Assembly: GCA_900469445.1 (NCBI GenBank)
Contig: UBXM01000006.1
Location: forward strand, 310,001 to 374,000
Direction: 5' to 3'
Origin: Hyphomicrobiales bacterium
GTDB lineage: Bacteria > Pseudomonadota > Alphaproteobacteria > Rhizobiales > Rhizobiaceae
Length of the DNA: 64,000 nucleotides
The notes under the pieces were generated by a model. It had not been told where the DNA came from. It saw only the letters and a list, made by a program, of their open reading frames with translations, and searched no databases. The position numbers and the translations under genes are program-made. Shown in pieces: positions 9,801 to 17,723 of this stretch (the stretch's first letter is position 1; each line of letters opens with the position of its first letter).

Positions 9801-11716
9801 CCGGTTCTCTCGGCAGCTCGGGCACTGTAGCCATAACTGTCGGCAATGCCTCCACGCAAACTCTGGTGTCGGCTACACCGAACCCCAGCAAAGCAGGGGA
9901 CGCGGTCGAGATCACGGTGACCGTCAAAGCGGTCGCGCCTGCCACAGGTGTCCCCGCGGGCGAGGTAGATATCGTCGGGCCGAATGGCTTCCGCCAGACC
10001 GCTGCCTTGAATGACCAAGGCATCGCGACAGTGAAAACCACAACATTGACCTCCGGCACGGTCACCGCCTCGTACAATGGGAATGGCCCATACGCCGGGA
10101 GCAAGTCGACACTCGCAATTACTGTCGAAGAGGTCGCAAAATTCGTCTTTTCTCCGGCGGGCGGAGTGCTGGAAGATGCAATGGCCGGAGAAGACTACAG
10201 CCAACCGATCTCTGCGAAAGGCGGCATCGGATCACTGATCTACACTCTCGCGTCCGGAAAGATGCCGGACGGAATGATCCTCAACGTGTCGACTGGTGAA
10301 TTGACAGGCCCAACCGCCGTTGACTCCGAGGGTGAGTACAATTTCGCGATCCGGGTTCGAGACTCCAAGGGCAACACGGCTGAAGAGAGCTTTTCTCTGA
10401 AGGTTCTGCCCCGTGAGGTGACCGTTACCGATAAGGTGATCAACGTTCCAGCGGGACAGACACCTGGGAATGTCTATTTGAACCGCGGAGCCACGGGTGG
10501 TCCCTTCAGTTCAGCCGATTTGACATTCGTCGAGCCGTCGAACGCGGGCACTGCCACTATCATTCAGGGCGAACTTGCGCAGGCTGGCCCCGCCACTCGG
10601 CCCGTAGGTTGGTACCTGCAGTTTACGCCCAACCCAGCGTTCTCCGGACAGGCCCGCGTGGGCTTCCGGCTGACAAGTTCCTTGGGTGCATCAAACACTG
10701 GGACGGTGGCTTACAATCTGGGCTACGACGCAGGTCAGGTCGCCGAAGACATCGATGCTCTCGTTCATGGCTTCGTTCGGACCAGACAGTACCTCATCTC
10801 GTCGAACATCAAGGTACCCGGCTTGCTGGAGCGTCGCCAGATGGCATCGTCTTCCGAAGCCGTCACAACTCGCGTTTCGCCATCGGTCGACGGTATGACG
10901 TTGGGTTTCTCGACCAGTCTTGCTCAAATCGAAGGTGCTCGTGATGCGGCAGATGGCATCAGTGACGGAGCAATGTTGCCATTCAATATCTGGGCGAGCG
11001 GCACCTTCATGGCTCATAACCGTGAAGAGAACGGGGACAAGTGGGGAAGCTTCGCCGCAGCCTCGGTTGGTGCCGACTATCTCCTGACCGAAAAGGCACT
11101 GATTGGACTGTCTCTCCACTACGACTACATGGTCGACCCGACCGATGAAGACGCCGAGCTGAAAGGTAACGGCTGGCTGGCTGGGCCGAATGCATCATTC
11201 GAGATAGGGAAGGGCGTCTTCTGGGACACGAGTATTCTCTACGGAGGCTCTTCCAACGATATCGATACCGCTTTCTGGGACGGCATTTTCGATACTACCC
11301 GATGGCTGTTCGATACATCCATCAACGGTCGCTGGCAGATTGACGAGGTGACTGTAGTGACGCCGAAGCTCCGGGGTGTCTATTTCTCCGAAGAGATCGA
11401 CGACTACGCTGTCAAGAACGGGGTCGGCGATACGATCGAGTTGAATGGCTTCACCGAAGAGCAGTTCAGGGTTAGCCTCGGCGCAGAGGTAGCGCGGCAG
11501 TTCACGTTGAAAAACGAGATGACGATGACACCAAAGCTGGGAGGCACGATAGGTTACTCGGGCCTCGACGGCGACGGTGTTTTCGGCTCCATTTCCGCAG
11601 GTGTCTCGCTGCGAACGATTGGCGGGTGGGACGCCGAAGCCGCGCTGCTTTTCAACATCGAGGGCGACGGGCAGGTTGCCGCAGGAGCGAAAGCTGGCGT
11701 CAGCAGGCAGTTCTAA
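6815..11716 (+). CDS. Mosaic autotransporter (type V secretion) with Ig-like passenger
   Basis: A 1633-aa protein. The N-terminus has two hydrophobic segments (residues ~3-20 and ~31-46) with likely signal cleavage at DQAYA/ATQ, near residue 51. Passenger order: an Ig/cadherin-like domain with NASFYGADTFKFKA; an IPT/TIG domain (ISSISPNQGPTTGG); a He_PIG domain (PPGLSLNRSTGTLSGTP); a second IPT/TIG (ISPTSGPVSGGSSVTITG); a cadherin-like beta-sandwich ending LGANQVQVVGLAEDRTT; five tandem ~96-residue Ig repeats; then another He_PIG domain. The last ~260 residues alternate amphipathic strands and end in ...GVSRQF, a terminal Phe as expected for an outer-membrane autotransporter barrel. The protein should thread its passenger through its own barrel to the cell surface, most likely as an adhesin. 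The start has a weak ribosome site, but no other ATG keeps the signal sequence. Confidence 0.85.
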   Translation: MLHFFVLTAITVTVVLSSLRIFGRKQPSKGLFILALSTASIAATISDQAYAATQSASCQAINSDWNGGRSMSTVTGIPGQANNDYKEYSDLEPGETISWSVTASGTLGSNNYANFWVAEPISGKWEEFDDTKTSGPFTRIGSRTLAEDETTVGLEVIVNYQSSDLPSAEVTMSVTCAAADEVDLPVPSDMSTTVAYNSTNNSIPIAHTGGTPTALEIDTEPTNGTVVISGLNLRYTPNASFYGADTFKFKALNSAGASAPATVSITVASPVPVISSISPNQGPTTGGTAVTISGQGLGAATAVSIGGQQALFTAAPGLHSVTATTPSGSAGSRDVVVITPGGSATLVGGYTYTAPPSLTVSPSAGQLPSGTVGASYSQTFTASGGDGNYEYVLSGDHPPGLSLNRSTGTLSGTPTVSYNFSFTVIATDGSGSEGRTSYTLPVTKPAPSISSISPTSGPVSGGSSVTITGNNFAEVNSISFGDTTTTDFSIENDGQRIVVTTPTHAAGEVAVTVSAPHAYVIRTGAFTYKAVSSDARLADIWVGAGTLSPTFDPQVTSYEVTLPAETTGIWMNAATVSSEAWFIAGGAERRSGSSWLQNLTLGANQVQVVGLAEDRTTTKIYTVTITRGSAAVETSTTLTASPNPSFVGQSVTLTATVSPVSPATGTPIGSVTFSGPNGLNETVTLDGSGRATFSSTSLASGTVIATYNGGIGFLGSSAAVGIAIGTASTTTSVTATPNPSLVGQTVTMTATVAPVAPATDIPTGSITFTGPNGLNETVSLDASGKATISSSTLASGTVTAAYNGSVAFGGSVGTADIAVELAATETTMVASPNPSIIGETVSVTATVSSISLSSSVPTGSVTFVGPNGLNETVFLDGSGKATLGSSTLSSGTIVATYSGNPAFASSVGTIGLTVGIPATETTVAATPNPSVLGEAVVIKAKVLSIAPATAVPVGSVTFTGPNGLNETVALDGSGIAMLSSSSLSSGKITASYSGSPGSLGSSGTVAITVGNASTQTLVSATPNPSKAGDAVEITVTVKAVAPATGVPAGEVDIVGPNGFRQTAALNDQGIATVKTTTLTSGTVTASYNGNGPYAGSKSTLAITVEEVAKFVFSPAGGVLEDAMAGEDYSQPISAKGGIGSLIYTLASGKMPDGMILNVSTGELTGPTAVDSEGEYNFAIRVRDSKGNTAEESFSLKVLPREVTVTDKVINVPAGQTPGNVYLNRGATGGPFSSADLTFVEPSNAGTATIIQGELAQAGPATRPVGWYLQFTPNPAFSGQARVGFRLTSSLGASNTGTVAYNLGYDAGQVAEDIDALVHGFVRTRQYLISSNIKVPGLLERRQMASSSEAVTTRVSPSVDGMTLGFSTSLAQIEGARDAADGISDGAMLPFNIWASGTFMAHNREENGDKWGSFAAASVGADYLLTEKALIGLSLHYDYMVDPTDEDAELKGNGWLAGPNASFEIGKGVFWDTSILYGGSSNDIDTAFWDGIFDTTRWLFDTSINGRWQIDEVTVVTPKLRGVYFSEEIDDYAVKNGVGDTIELNGFTEEQFRVSLGAEVARQFTLKNEMTMTPKLGGTIGYSGLDGDGVFGSISAGVSLRTIGGWDAEAALLFNIEGDGQVAAGAKAGVSRQF
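8707..10131 (+). repeat. Five tandem ~96-residue Ig (Big_3-like) repeats in the autotransporter passenger
   Basis: Each unit is about 285-290 bp and follows the pattern T..ATPNPS..G..V..TATV, then P.GSVTF.GPNGLNETV.LDGSG.AT, and ends with SGT..ATY.G. The GPNGLNETV block is almost unchanged in units 1-4. Unit 5 is most diverged (GPNGFRQTA). This is a coding repeat inside one gene, and unit number could vary between strains by recombination. Confidence 0.85.
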
Positions 11717-11724
11717 GGGCTATA

Positions 11725-11753
11725 GGGCTTCGGATATGATGTTTTCGAAGCCC
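11725..11753 (+). terminator. Hairpin just after the autotransporter gene
   Basis: Perfect 8-bp inverted repeat GGGCTTCG (11725-11732) / CGAAGCCC (11746-11753) with a 13-base loop, eight bases after the autotransporter stop codon. No run of T follows, so it is either a weak intrinsic terminator or a 3'-end stabilising structure. Confidence 0.45.
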
Positions 11754-11903
11754 CTGTCAATCGAACTGGAGCAGCCAGATCGCTTTGTTTCTCGGTTCTG
11801 CTAAAAGTGGTCACGCTCAACGGATCTTGGATATCGACGGCGTATTTACGGTTTCGTTTTCGAAGCCAAAAGGTGGTCCATCAGTAGCGGAGTTTCTGGC
11901 TGA

Positions 11904-12059
11904 AGGTCTTTCGCGACCATCGCCTCGCTCTTCGCGACGTTCAAGCAAATTTTGGTTGATCCGGTATCCTATCTGACTGCCACGCTCACCACCGTGGTCA
12001 GCAGTCATAAGCAGACCCGAAGCGATGAGCTTCTGCCGTGGAAACATGCGCCAACGTAA
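11904..12059 (+). pseudogene. Remnant of an IS66-family transposase C-terminus
   Basis: The frame ending at TAA 12057-12059 reads IASLFATFKQ, then DPVSYLTATL and, at the end, SDELLPWKHAPT. This matches the conserved IS66 transposase C-terminal element (iasL.at.K...vdPv.YL..tL, then a DELLPW-like motif). An in-frame TGA at 11901-11903 precedes it and the rest of the transposase is absent, so only about 50 codons survive. It is a relic of an insertion sequence between the autotransporter and the OLD nuclease, consistent with a recombined accessory region. I could not identify terminal inverted repeats. Confidence 0.65.
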
Positions 12060-12686
12060 ACTACGCCAACTGGAACGCTGTCACCCGACCCAACGCGTGC
12101 AGATCCTACACGATCACCTTATCAGTCCGCTGGAGAAGACGGTATCGAGAAGACCCTGAATGGCACGTGCGAGAGCGAGGTCGTTATGAATTTCATGTAC
12201 TCCGAAAAGGCAGTGAAGCTTGAGCGCCTCAGCCACATGAAGGTCGTTCCTAATCAGTCTTCAGACTAAATGGCCCTAGATTGGGCCTCTACCTGGGGGG
12301 CGCGGCTTGGTGTTTGCCTTCTCTAGAACGAATCGATATGCGCGAAGGCTCGATTCAAGGAAATCGAATTCCCAGAGCCAGAGATCCGATGATCGTTCGA
12401 GGCGCGATACCGGTCACCCGTCTGGGAGACAATCTTCTGTCTTGGAGCGATTTTTCAACGGCTTACGTAGTTCCTCGCGGCGAGCGCTCTCTACATAACG
12501 GTGGCGCTTCACAGACGCATTGACCGGAACCGATTGTGTGGTTCGGCCCATCCGAATAGTCGATGCAATCATTCGGCAGTTCGAAGAAAACGGCCACTTG
12601 TGGGTGAAATCATATCAGGAATTTATTGATCCAGCCGTTGCCGTGCTTAAGGAGGAATGTTCTAAACGCACAAGGGAGGACATCGA
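12060..12686. other. Gene-poor stretch upstream of the OLD nuclease
   Basis: About 630 bp without a convincing gene; the short open frames overlap each other on several frames and lack ribosome sites. It probably holds further decayed mobile-element sequence and, at its right end, the promoter of the OLD gene. A ribosome-binding sequence GGGAGG lies at about 12674-12679, eight bases before the ATG at 12687. Confidence 0.5.
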
Positions 12687-14708
12687 ATGCAGCTTGAGCG
12701 TGCTCGGATCAAAAACTTCAGATCACTTCGCGATGTTGACGTAACCTTCGGCCCACATACGGCACTGATCGGTGGCAACGGTGCAGGTAAGTCTTCAATC
12801 CTCAAGGCAATAGAAAAATTCTACTCGACGTCTAAGTCCTGTGATGCGGATGACTACTTCGGCAGGGATCAGACAGATCCGATCGAGATCGAGCTCACCT
12901 TCCATCAGCTTAGCGGCCAAGAGGCTGAAGCCTTTGGGGAACGCATCCGAGACGGCAAGCTGGTTGTCACCAGGGTCTTCGATGGGGGGCCTACCAGTGG
13001 GCGCTATCATGGCGTCGTACCCCAGAACCCAGCCTTCGTGCCGATAAGAGCACTAGGCGGCGCAAACCCTAAGCGGAATGCATACAATCAGTTGCGAGAG
13101 AGCGATCAGCTCTATGCTGACCTTCCATCGGTCACCAGCGCTGGCGCGATCGATCCTGCGCTAGTAGCCTGGGAAGCCGCCCACCAAGAGCATCTTGTGC
13201 TGCTACCAGACGATGGACAGTTCTTCGGCTTCCAGAACAATAGCCGCGGCAAGCTTCAGCGACACACGAGTTTCGTTTTCATTCCCGCAGTTCGTGAGGC
13301 ATCGGCCGATGCCGCGGATGGCAAAACGAGCGTAATCGGCAAGCTGCTCGAATTACTGGTGCGGAGCCAGATCCTCCTTCGGCCGGATGTGCAAGCTTTC
13401 AAACAGCAGATGTCAGAGGCTTATCAAGCTTTAGTTTCAGCGGAAAATATGCCGGAACTGGGAAGGTTGGCTGGGACGCTCACAAGCGACTTGAAGGGGC
13501 TCTATCAGGACGCAGAGGTGGCTCTGAATTGGCGCGAAGTCGGCGAGATGCCTGTCCCGCTACCTATGGCCGACGTGCTTCTAAAGGATGACGGTTTTGG
13601 CGGACCAGTGGATAGGCAGGGGCACGGACTACAGCGAGCATTCATCTTCACTCTACTCCAGCACCTGGCGCGGATCGTAGTCCCTGAGGTAGCTACGGAA
13701 ACCGCTGACGAGCCCCTTGATGAATCCGATAGCACACATGGTGCCTTGCCCGCGCCGCAAGCGCCAACGCTCATTCTAGCAATTGAGGAGCCGGAGCTAT
13801 ATCAGCACCCCACCAAGCAACGGCATTTTGCGGATGTGCTGCGAAATCTCAGCAGTGGAATGCTTCCTGGAGTGCAGGGCCATACCCAGGTAATTTTTGG
13901 ATCGCACTCACCCATGTTTGTATCGATGGGTAAGGCCGATGAGGTTAGGCTGGTGCGCCGAGCCGCATCAGAAGGCTCAGCGTTCAAGGAATGTGTCGTC
14001 CAAGCGTTGAACATCGGTTCGGTAGCTAGCACCCTCGGACGCGGCTGGGATAAGCCGGATGGTGCTTATACTGCGCAGACGCTCTTGCCGCGTCTACACA
14101 TACTGGGATCTGAACTGTCCGAGGGTTTCTTCGCTAACGGCGTGATCCTGGTAGAAGGGCGTAGTGACAAAGCCGCGCTGACCGCGACTGCACGAATGAT
14201 GGGTGTCAGCTTTGAAGCGGCAGGCATCGCCATTCTCTCCGCAGAGGGTAAAGCTAACCTCGATCGGCCATATGCTATTTTCAACGAATTGGGCATCCCA
14301 ACCTTCATCCTATGGGACTGCGACCAGAACCAACCCGTTGGAAAGCGTTCACCCGCAACAGATCTCGCTCTTAGCAAGCTGGCAAACCCAACAGGTCAGT
14401 TTGCTTCCGCGCCCAACTCAGACCTGATTGCTGCCAATTACGCGCATTTCGAAAATACGCTCGAACATCGTATCAAAACTGATGTCACACCGGGGGTGTT
14501 CCAGTCGTGCCTAGAGGCCGCCTGCGAGCCATTTGGGGTCCAACCGAGCAATGATACTCAGAAAATTCCCGAGGTAGTCTACCAGACCCTCGCTGCTGCG
14601 CAGAATGAAGGCCACGAGAGCGAAATGCTTAAAAACATTGTCCGCGCGATGTGGCGGTTTTTTCGCGATGAAGAAATCCCAGCAGCTGAAGGAAATAATG
14701 TAGTTTAG
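12687..14708 (+). CDS. OLD-family ATP-dependent nuclease (AAA ATPase + TOPRIM)
   Basis: A 673-aa protein. The N-terminal SMC/ABC-type ATPase has Walker A GGNGAGKSS at residues 29-37 after the typical start IKNFRSLRDV. Walker B ILAIEEPELYQHP lies near residues 362-374, and GSHSPMFVS near 407 resembles the His switch. The C-terminal TOPRIM domain shows ILVEGRSDKAAL (catalytic Glu near 490) and LWDCDQN near 544 (the DxD pair). This architecture defines OLD (overcoming lysogenization defect) nucleases, which cut DNA and act in anti-phage defence. There is no adjacent UvrD-like helicase (GajB), so it is not a Gabija pair as seen here, and no reverse transcriptase is present. It converges with the HD/GHKL gene across 148 bp. 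The start is supported by GGGAGG eight bases upstream. Confidence 0.9.
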   Translation: MQLERARIKNFRSLRDVDVTFGPHTALIGGNGAGKSSILKAIEKFYSTSKSCDADDYFGRDQTDPIEIELTFHQLSGQEAEAFGERIRDGKLVVTRVFDGGPTSGRYHGVVPQNPAFVPIRALGGANPKRNAYNQLRESDQLYADLPSVTSAGAIDPALVAWEAAHQEHLVLLPDDGQFFGFQNNSRGKLQRHTSFVFIPAVREASADAADGKTSVIGKLLELLVRSQILLRPDVQAFKQQMSEAYQALVSAENMPELGRLAGTLTSDLKGLYQDAEVALNWREVGEMPVPLPMADVLLKDDGFGGPVDRQGHGLQRAFIFTLLQHLARIVVPEVATETADEPLDESDSTHGALPAPQAPTLILAIEEPELYQHPTKQRHFADVLRNLSSGMLPGVQGHTQVIFGSHSPMFVSMGKADEVRLVRRAASEGSAFKECVVQALNIGSVASTLGRGWDKPDGAYTAQTLLPRLHILGSELSEGFFANGVILVEGRSDKAALTATARMMGVSFEAAGIAILSAEGKANLDRPYAIFNELGIPTFILWDCDQNQPVGKRSPATDLALSKLANPTGQFASAPNSDLIAANYAHFENTLEHRIKTDVTPGVFQSCLEAACEPFGVQPSNDTQKIPEVVYQTLAAAQNEGHESEMLKNIVRAMWRFFRDEEIPAAEGNNVV

Positions 14709-14770
14709 ACGTGTTGATCGAGGAGTTCATGGTTGCAGGCTCAACCGATTATTAAGCTAGCGATGTCGGG

Positions 14771-14804
14771 CTGCAAGACGCATTTAGGAGCGCTGCGCTT
14801 GCAG
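14771..14804. terminator. Hairpin between convergent OLD and HD/GHKL genes
   Basis: Left arm CTGCAAG-A-CGCA (14771-14782) pairs with TGCG-CTTGCAG (14794-14804), giving an 11-bp stem with one bulged A. It sits between two convergent stop codons. No T tract is present on either side, so a bidirectional terminator role is plausible but not certain. Confidence 0.4.
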
Positions 14805-14856
14805 TTAACCGATACCTCCGGCATCCTCAGTAACGTCTTCCTCTAGTGTTAGTGCG

Positions 14857-17457
14857 TCAGCAACCCTCGGCATCTCTATCCGTGGTCGGCCTCGACACTA
14901 TGTCGACTAAGCGTTCGATCTGCGTTCCGTAAACCTTGCCAACAACCCATTCTTCGGTGGTAAGCTCAACCTTGCCACCCCAAGCTCTAGTGAGTATCTC
15001 GATAACAAGTGCCGCTAGGGAGGACTTTAGCCCTTCAGGTCTCGCCGGGGCTATGGGCCATTCCGTAATGTTTCCGCGGACAATCGAGCCATTATTCCTC
15101 GGCACTACAATGACATCAGGATCCAGCTTGAAATCATCTCTGAATTCTCTGGGATGAACATCATCTGTGTTCTCGTCATAGGAAAATTCGCCGTCCAGAC
15201 TAATGGTGAGGCGATCGTAGTCGGCCACTCGGCCAAGAAATTCGTACTGATCCAGCCACTCTTCCCCCCACTGCAGGATTTTCAGGTGACCAATCTCACC
15301 TTGGCAAGTCAGAACCACTTCGGCAACCTCGGCCTGTTTTTCTTCATCCCTGACGTGTTCAGTGACTAGCTGCGCCTGCTCTGACGCCCATTCGGACAAA
15401 CCCTCGGCATCTACAAGCGGGACCGCGTTGTCTCGCGCGGCGGTTAAGGCGTCGCCAAGAAGCAAACCGGTGATGTTTCTAAGGCGAGTCGCTCTGAGGC
15501 CTGCAACGGTGATCCAGCCGCTGGTCGGATTGAACATCCAGTGTCCTTCGGGAACGATCATACCTCTGCCAACTATGCGGCCGTGCGCATCCTTCATTTC
15601 GCGCATCAGCTTCTCTTTCGGCAGGCCATTGGTCTCGATTGTTGGATTCATCCGCAAAGCTAGGCTGTGATCAGCGATCTGCAGCCAATCTCCGGGCTCC
15701 GTAACCTTTTTTTCTCCATCTTGCGTTTTTACAAAAAGGGCAACTGAAAGGTTCGGGGCGAGAGCACCGACTAATCGATCCAAGCTGATGGGCTTGTTTG
15801 TATATTGGCCCGACGCCAGAAGGCCCCCACTTTCAAACGGGTCATGATCTAAGCAGACCTCGATGCGAGTACCACCATCTAGCGGGAGTGTTCTCGGACT
15901 AGGTTGGGCGAGAATGGGACGCATCGCGGTGCCGCCGCGAAATTCTAGCAATCTGCCGTGCTCGGCACCCCGGTCGCAACGGCGGCTATAAACGTTGACT
16001 GTTGATCCCAACATGAAAACTGAGAAAAAGCCTATGCCAAAACGGCCGATCGCGTTCATGCCAGAGGAAAGCAGTCCGGGGAACTCTTCCATAGCAAGCG
16101 GCGAACGCCAGAACGACGTACCAAAATCTAGCAATGGTCCGGTTAAGACCAGCTCGGACATCCCAATTCCATTGTCCTCGACGGTCAGCCAGTGGCCGTC
16201 ATCACGCTTCTCAACACCAACAATGATCCGTCCCCAGTCCTCAGCCCTGCCTTCATACCGACGGCGAGCCTGCACTGCATCGGCTGCATTCTGGATCAGT
16301 TCCCGTAGGGGGACAGTAGGATCGCTACCATACAGTTTTGCTCCGCCTAGAGTCTCGACGATCCGGGGCACGTCCGAGATCTGAAGGCGCGCATCGACAG
16401 GCCGCCAATCTCGAGTCTTGACCGTACGCGACATCATCTCTGGTGAACCCGCTCCTTTTATCCTGCGGGCCCGTAGAACCTCTTTGCCACGATTGCGGAG
16501 GAGCTGATCGACGTCATTCAGCTCCCGATCGATTAAAGAAAGGGTATCGTATGCCAGCCACCAAGCATCGGCGTTTGCACGATCAAACGGCTGACCAGTT
16601 GTGAACACAACGGTGTCCAATTCAACATGCGGGCGGGATAATCGATCTTGGAAGGTCCAATGAAGCTTTGATAGTCCGGTTGGTTTAGTAATCGCTTGTA
16701 TAAACTTCGGTGCTCGGCGGCTATCGATATGTAAAGCATCAGCCACCCTCAGAAGGCACGCTAGCTTGACCTTGTCGATCAAATGACGCGTACGCTGGGG
16801 AAATGCACCCAATTCCCCACTAAGCTCGGCTTCCACTTTTGAGATCGGCCACCAATGGCTGTGCGCGATCTGGCCGATCGTAGGCCCATAGAATGCGCGT
16901 AGATCAGGGTCATCTATGAGATAGTATTTGGTGCCATCGATCTCCCAATACTGTTCCGCAAGCTGCTCTGCCTGTTCAGCATGAAGTCGCCTAAGCACGT
17001 CTGGGATCAGGGTATTGACTAGTTCCGGTGGCGGCGATGTGGAGCTGGTCCCCGTTCCATCGTCGCCAGCCTCTAACTGGCGTCGCGCTAACGCATCTTG
17101 CCATATAACCGTCTTCTTGACGTCCTCGAAGCCACCCGGAAAAGCGGCAAGGCTCATCCCCGCGTCGTGCAACAGAATGGCTGCACCAAATACAAACGCT
17201 TCAGCGGGATTTAGACCGATAGCGCCCTCGGACACTAGGGACGCAGTGTCCCACAAGGCATCAAGGTGAGTAACATCATGAACGGTCATTCCCGGCAGGT
17301 CGACAGCGATCCGGGCCACCAATTGCTCTGCTTTGGTCCGAAGTTGAGTGTATTGGTTTCTGAAATACTCCTGCTCGGCGGCACTCGTGTCAGACCGTGG
17401 GGTGTCAAAGGCTTGTCTCCATAACCAAGTCTGACGGAAATCCATGCTATCTGTCAT
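14857..17457 (-). CDS. HD-hydrolase / GHKL (Hsp90-like) ATPase fusion, predicted defence protein
   Basis: An 866-aa protein. Residues ~40-300 form an HD-type metal-dependent hydrolase: H60-D61-x-x-H64 (VHDVTHLD) and FGAAILLHDAGMS with H97-D98, plus a later IAHSHWW. A GHKL ATPase follows, with N-box ELIQNAADAV (near residue 385), G1 box VEDNGIGMS (near 428), FGTSFWRS, and G2 box GRFGIGFFSVF (near 470). A ~390-residue C-terminal part with mixed strands follows. This is the HD-CE plus Hsp90-like ATPase arrangement found in bacterial conflict islands, where ATP-driven clamping is thought to control the HD domain. Substrate is unknown; HD proteins can cleave nucleotides or nucleic-acid ends. No signal or membrane segment is visible. 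The gene converges with the OLD nuclease and overlaps an upstream small ORF by 11 bases. Confidence 0.85.
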   Translation of the reverse strand: MTDSMDFRQTWLWRQAFDTPRSDTSAAEQEYFRNQYTQLRTKAEQLVARIAVDLPGMTVHDVTHLDALWDTASLVSEGAIGLNPAEAFVFGAAILLHDAGMSLAAFPGGFEDVKKTVIWQDALARRQLEAGDDGTGTSSTSPPPELVNTLIPDVLRRLHAEQAEQLAEQYWEIDGTKYYLIDDPDLRAFYGPTIGQIAHSHWWPISKVEAELSGELGAFPQRTRHLIDKVKLACLLRVADALHIDSRRAPKFIQAITKPTGLSKLHWTFQDRLSRPHVELDTVVFTTGQPFDRANADAWWLAYDTLSLIDRELNDVDQLLRNRGKEVLRARRIKGAGSPEMMSRTVKTRDWRPVDARLQISDVPRIVETLGGAKLYGSDPTVPLRELIQNAADAVQARRRYEGRAEDWGRIIVGVEKRDDGHWLTVEDNGIGMSELVLTGPLLDFGTSFWRSPLAMEEFPGLLSSGMNAIGRFGIGFFSVFMLGSTVNVYSRRCDRGAEHGRLLEFRGGTAMRPILAQPSPRTLPLDGGTRIEVCLDHDPFESGGLLASGQYTNKPISLDRLVGALAPNLSVALFVKTQDGEKKVTEPGDWLQIADHSLALRMNPTIETNGLPKEKLMREMKDAHGRIVGRGMIVPEGHWMFNPTSGWITVAGLRATRLRNITGLLLGDALTAARDNAVPLVDAEGLSEWASEQAQLVTEHVRDEEKQAEVAEVVLTCQGEIGHLKILQWGEEWLDQYEFLGRVADYDRLTISLDGEFSYDENTDDVHPREFRDDFKLDPDVIVVPRNNGSIVRGNITEWPIAPARPEGLKSSLAALVIEILTRAWGGKVELTTEEWVVGKVYGTQIERLVDIVSRPTTDRDAEGC

Positions 17458-17698
17458 TGAAGGTTATCTCACTCCCCTGGTCTCTAACGCTCATGCCCGA
17501 AGCAGCGACAGCAAGCTCGCGGAATTCCTGTCCAATTTCAATACTAGGGGCAAATAGAAACGCCTTGATGGCTGGGAGCAACGTTCGGTTCGAGCCTTCA
17601 GGTCGCTCATCTTCGTACGTTGCTCGCGATAAGTCGCTGATCATCGATGCTATGGAGGAGGTTGCCCGCGCAAATAACTCCGGGCTGGGCGATATCAC
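17447..17698 (-). CDS. Possible 83-aa leader gene overlapping the HD/GHKL start
   Basis: An open frame on the same strand ends at TAG 17447-17449, overlapping the ATG of the HD/GHKL gene (17455-17457) by 11 bases, as in translationally coupled pairs. The product (LLPAIKAFLFAP...EFRELAVAASGM) is helical and protein-like but has no recognised domain. The assigned start is GTG; a later in-frame ATG lies at 17642-17644. Neither has a good ribosome site, so this could also be the tail of a decayed upstream gene. Confidence 0.3.
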   Translation of the reverse strand: MISPSPELFARATSSIASMISDLSRATYEDERPEGSNRTLLPAIKAFLFAPSIEIGQEFRELAVAASGMSVRDQGSEITFNDR

Positions 17699-17723
17699 TG
17701 AGAAGGCGGCCCAAGGTCAAGAT

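Noticed and set aside
12520..12744. 74-codon plus-strand frame overlapping the OLD gene start
   Set aside because: Overlaps the OLD gene by 58 bases in another frame, no good ribosome site, no recognisable domain; may be a decayed remnant.
12687..14708. Gabija (GajA-GajB) system
   Set aside because: The OLD protein fits GajA in architecture, but no UvrD-like helicase gene is adjacent.
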